Source: Chromera velia (lineage: Eukaryota; Sar; Chromeraceae). From it: 10,000 nucleotides of DNA. Below, piece by piece: positions 7,620-10,000 of this stretch; the first letter of the stretch is position 1; each line of letters opens with the position of its first letter. The notes under the pieces are model-generated. The model saw nothing but the letters and a program-made list of their open reading frames with translations, had not been told where the DNA came from and ran no database searches. Where the stretch lies: positions 5,001 through 15,000 of the forward strand of contig JAHBMJ010001445.1 in assembly GCA_018398765.1 (NCBI GenBank), in the 5' to 3' direction. Both the position numbers and the translations under genes were made by a program.

Positions 7620-8140
7620 GTTTGGTCTGGTTGTTTCATAATTTAGTGTCCCCTGTTTCGTTTTCCAGAGTCATAGTGGTTTCACCCCATGTGTACCATG
7701 AACATTCTGATTTACTCAGATTTGAATTAATGATATATAATGGTAGAAGCCGCCCAGACATTTTGATGCTTGACAAAAGCTACTGACAACTTGTTTTTTA
7801 TACGGGAATAAACTTCAGTAAGGCTTAGACAGGCTTTTTGTAGACTCATATATTTAAGAATACTTCTGTACAGGTTTTTTACAATGCTATGTTTTGCATC
7901 TTTAAAAATATTTAAACATCTGATAAGAGAATTGAGTTTCTTTTAATATCATTTTAATATAAAATGTTACAGTGGTCGAACACTATCTTGAATAATCCTT
8001 ATTTCATTATGATTTTTTTTTTTTTGACGATAATTTATTTAACTTTGAGTTTTTAACCTATCATTCACTTAATTTTTTTATGAATTTCTTGTAGTCTCAA
8101 TTGAAGATGATTGAACGTTCTTCATGCGACTTTAGGGCTA
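7620..8140. other. AT-rich island
   Basis: Composition shifts sharply to AT around 7620 and back at about 8140, most strongly from 7790 to 8100, with many TTTAA, AATAT and T-run segments including a T13-type run near 8011. No gene is evident beyond the weak frame at 7669-7786. Candidates are an organelle-DNA insertion, a decayed element or a 3' UTR-like region. Confidence 0.6.
7669..7786 (+). other. Possible terminal exon or gene remnant, with AATAAA just downstream
   Basis: GTTTCGTTTTCCAG ends at 7668 and is acceptor-like. The frame then reads VIVVSPHVYHEHSDLLRFEL and on to a TGA at 7784-7786. AATAAA follows at 7807-7812. The peptide is not low-complexity, unlike most frames around it. I recognise no family and see no partner exon upstream, so this may be a fragment or chance. 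Confidence 0.2.
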
Positions 8141-8196
8141 ATTAATCAAGGGGCGATAAGCTGCCACCGGCTGCAACAGTAGCTGCCGCTTCAAAC

Positions 8197-8228
8197 CCCA
8201 CTTTGCAACATCTTTGCAAAAAAGTGGG
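8197..8228 (+). other. Inverted repeat CCCACTTT...AAAGTGGG
   Basis: CCCACTTT (8197-8204) pairs with AAAGTGGG (8221-8228), an 8-base stem with a 16-base spacer. The spacer contains GCAA and TTGC, which can pair further. It sits exactly at the left boundary of the purine-rich tract. Confidence 0.5.
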
Positions 8229-9350
8229 AGCAAAATAAGGAGAGACAGAGAGACGGAATTTGAGACCTAGTTTGAGACCCATCATCATGGACTAGATCAT
8301 GACTCATGAGGGAGAAAGGCTAGGAAGCAGGGAAGGAAGCATGAAGCAAGCAAGGGAGTGAGAAAGGAGGGGGCGCGACGGAGGTAGGTCCTGGCAGGGA
8401 GGCAGGGAGGGTGATCGAGAGGAAGGGAGGGATGAACTTCCGAGGAAGGAAGGAAGGAAGGAAAGAAGGAAGGAAGGAAGGAAGGAAGGAAGGAAGGAGG
8501 AAAGGGGGGAAGGGATGAAGATGGAAGAGACGAACGGAGGGACGGAAGGAGGGAGGGAGGAAGGTTAGGAACCAGAAGGAATAAAACAGGGAGGAAAGAA
8601 GGAATCAAGAAAAGAAAGTCTCAGTAGGAAAGAAGCAGGTAGATAAACAAGTACTAAGCAAGCAAACGAGCAACCAAACAAGTATAAGCAAACGAGCAAG
8701 CAAACAAAAACTGGAGAAAGGACGAAAAAAAGAAATAGCGAAAAAATATGCAGAAAGAGAGGAGGCAGGCGGAAAGTGGAAGAATAAAAAAATAAAACAG
8801 GGATCAAAGACAGAAAGAAGGGAAGAAAGAAAGTGCAGAAATAAAGAAGAGAGGAAAGAAGGACGGAAGGATGAAAGCACAAAGAATAAAAAAAGGGAGG
8901 AAAGAAAAAAAAAAAAAAAAGAAAGAGAGAACGAAAGACATTAAGCAAGAAAGAAAGAGTGAGGAAGTCTGTCAGTAAGCGAATCAGCTAGTAAAAGAGG
9001 CATTGAGTAAGTAGATGTCGCTTAGTGTTTGTGTAAGTGAGCGAGCGGGTTGGTGTGTAAGTGACTGAGTGAGTGAGTGAATGAATGAGTGAGTGAGCGA
9101 CTGAACGAGTCAGTGAAGGAGCAGAGAGAGGGAGGGAAGGAAGCTGCTGGGATGAAAGCAGGCAGGGAAGGAGGCAGGTAGGGAGGGTCGGCGGAAAAGA
9201 GTGAGGGGGTGAGTAGATAAGCAAAGAAGTGAATGAGTCAGTAAGTCAGGGGAGGAAAGCAAGGATGAAGCGATGGAGGAAGGGATTGAGGAAGAGAGCG
9301 CATGAGTGAGTGAGTAAGTGAGTGAGGAGAGTCTTTTCAACAAAAATTAT
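8222..9350 (+). repeat. Purine-rich tract of over 1 kb
   Basis: The plus strand is almost entirely A and G, built of shifting low-order units: GGAA/GAAGG, CAAGCAAAC-type steps at 8640-8710, AAAGAA runs, an A16 run at 8905-8920, and GAGT/GAATGA units at 9062-9110 and 9300-9325. Minus-strand open frames spanning it are Ser/Phe/Leu/Pro strings produced by the repeat, not proteins. Confidence 0.9.
8443..8516 (+). repeat. (GGAA)n microsatellite
   Basis: Near-perfect GGAA units with one GAAA interruption near 8461, grading into GGAGGAAAGG. It is the most regular block in the purine tract and likely length-variable. Confidence 0.9.
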
Positions 9351-9670
9351 GAGTGTGATTGATTGTGACCGGTCCAATCCAGGCCGAGAGAAGACGTAGT
9401 CCACATTTTTTCATTAAGAGACGTTAATTCCTGATAGAGACAGGCATGCATCAACAAACTGAATAGACGGAGGCAGAAAAGAAAACAGACAGAAATACCA
9501 GGCTGACGTTTACGCAGGACATTTAAGAACAGCTATATGTACGCCTTCAGTCCCAGTCGACACTAAATGCTGCAAACACAGAGCGGGAACAGCTCAAGCG
9601 CTTAATGACTTTCCAAGAATCTATGAAGACACACAAACAGTCGCAGACAGCTGTACATTGCTTCGACGTC
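9351..9670. other. Stretch without an assigned gene
   Basis: Ordinary mixed composition between the purine tract and the possible exon at 9671. Nothing beyond a potential 3' acceptor (TGTTTGCAG, ending at 9570) and the start of a 49-residue plus-strand frame was seen. Confidence 0.5.
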
Positions 9671-9769
9671 TTACCCGATGTTGATGTGCAGCTGACAGTG
9701 TTGAAAGTCTTGGAGCGAATCGAGAGGAGAGGGATGGAGATCGATCATCGATAGCTGGCGGAGACGGTA
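9671..9769 (-). other. Possible last coding exon of a gene entering from the right
   Basis: After AG at 9771-9770 the minus strand reads YRLRQLSMIDLHPSPLDSLQ, then DFQHCQLHINIG, and stops at TAA (9673-9671). A stop codon lies directly before the acceptor, so this would be a spliced exon. GGGTAAGA also forms a donor that could splice to TGTTTGCAG ending at 9570, which gives a stop two codons later. The peptide is complex, not repeat-derived. The plus strand is also open here (ATG at 9605 to TAG at 9754), so coding strand is not certain. I recognise no family. Confidence 0.3.
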
Positions 9770-10000
9770 CTCTTAAAAAGTTTTTATAGTCCCAAAAGAA
9801 GGCAACTCAACAACGTCTCAAAGTTTTTTAAAAGAACAATGACCAGACGATCCTTCTTCTTTCTTCTTTGACACGTATGCTGGAAGAGTGTGATACATAT
9901 TGTTTGGTAGTACTGACTATAAAACTATACTAAAACCGCCTGTTTACTTTCGACGCACTAGCAGAAAGTCATAGCGGATCAAACGAGGGTAGGTGGTTAA

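Noticed and set aside
8297-8948. Minus-strand open frames with Ser/Phe/Leu/Pro strings, membrane-like at first sight
   Set aside because: They are products of the pyrimidine strand of the purine tract and lack any sequence complexity.
8443-9325. Regular short repeats considered as a CRISPR array
   Set aside because: Units are 4-base microsatellites with no spacers, in a nuclear eukaryotic context.

Overview
The window looks like nuclear DNA of a photosynthetic eukaryote with a secondary, red-algal-type plastid (chromerid, stramenopile or similar; a Chromera-like genome is my best guess, but this is inference). Three things point there. One is a lumenal cytochrome c6 precursor with a three-part leader: signal peptide with Ala-Thr-Ala-Phe at the cleavage site, transit-like stretch, then thylakoid signal. 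The second is a neighbouring gene cut by at least nine spliceosomal introns. The third is wide gene-poor flanks full of simple-sequence repeats.

Layout. Bases 21-4206, minus strand: a multi-exon gene running off the left edge. It encodes a plastid-targeted protein with an N-terminal DUF2358 domain followed by a SOUL haem-binding-type domain, the architecture of plant chloroplast HBP5. Ten exons join in phase. The first eight are well supported; the ninth donor and one possible extra exon are uncertain. Introns 5 and 7 carry long CA/TG tracts. Bases 4207-4804: a divergent promoter region of about 600 bases, with three ACTTTCCG copies. Bases 4805-5302, plus strand: intronless cytochrome c6. Bases 5303-6209: 3' flank with a GC-rich hairpin and no convincing gene. 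Bases 6210-6560: pyrimidine-rich sequence ending in (TG)17. Bases 6800-7650: diverged, locally duplicated repeats whose copies differ almost only by transitions. Bases 7620-8140: an AT-rich island. Bases 8222-9350: over 1 kb of nearly pure purine on the plus strand. Bases 9350-10000: mostly unassigned, with one possible exon near 9671-9769.

The two identifiable genes are head to head, and both products appear plastid-targeted and tied to haem: a c-type electron carrier between cytochrome b6f and photosystem I, and a predicted haem/tetrapyrrole-binding protein. Shared regulation is a reasonable hypothesis. No mobile-element protein, tRNA, rRNA or CRISPR array was found.
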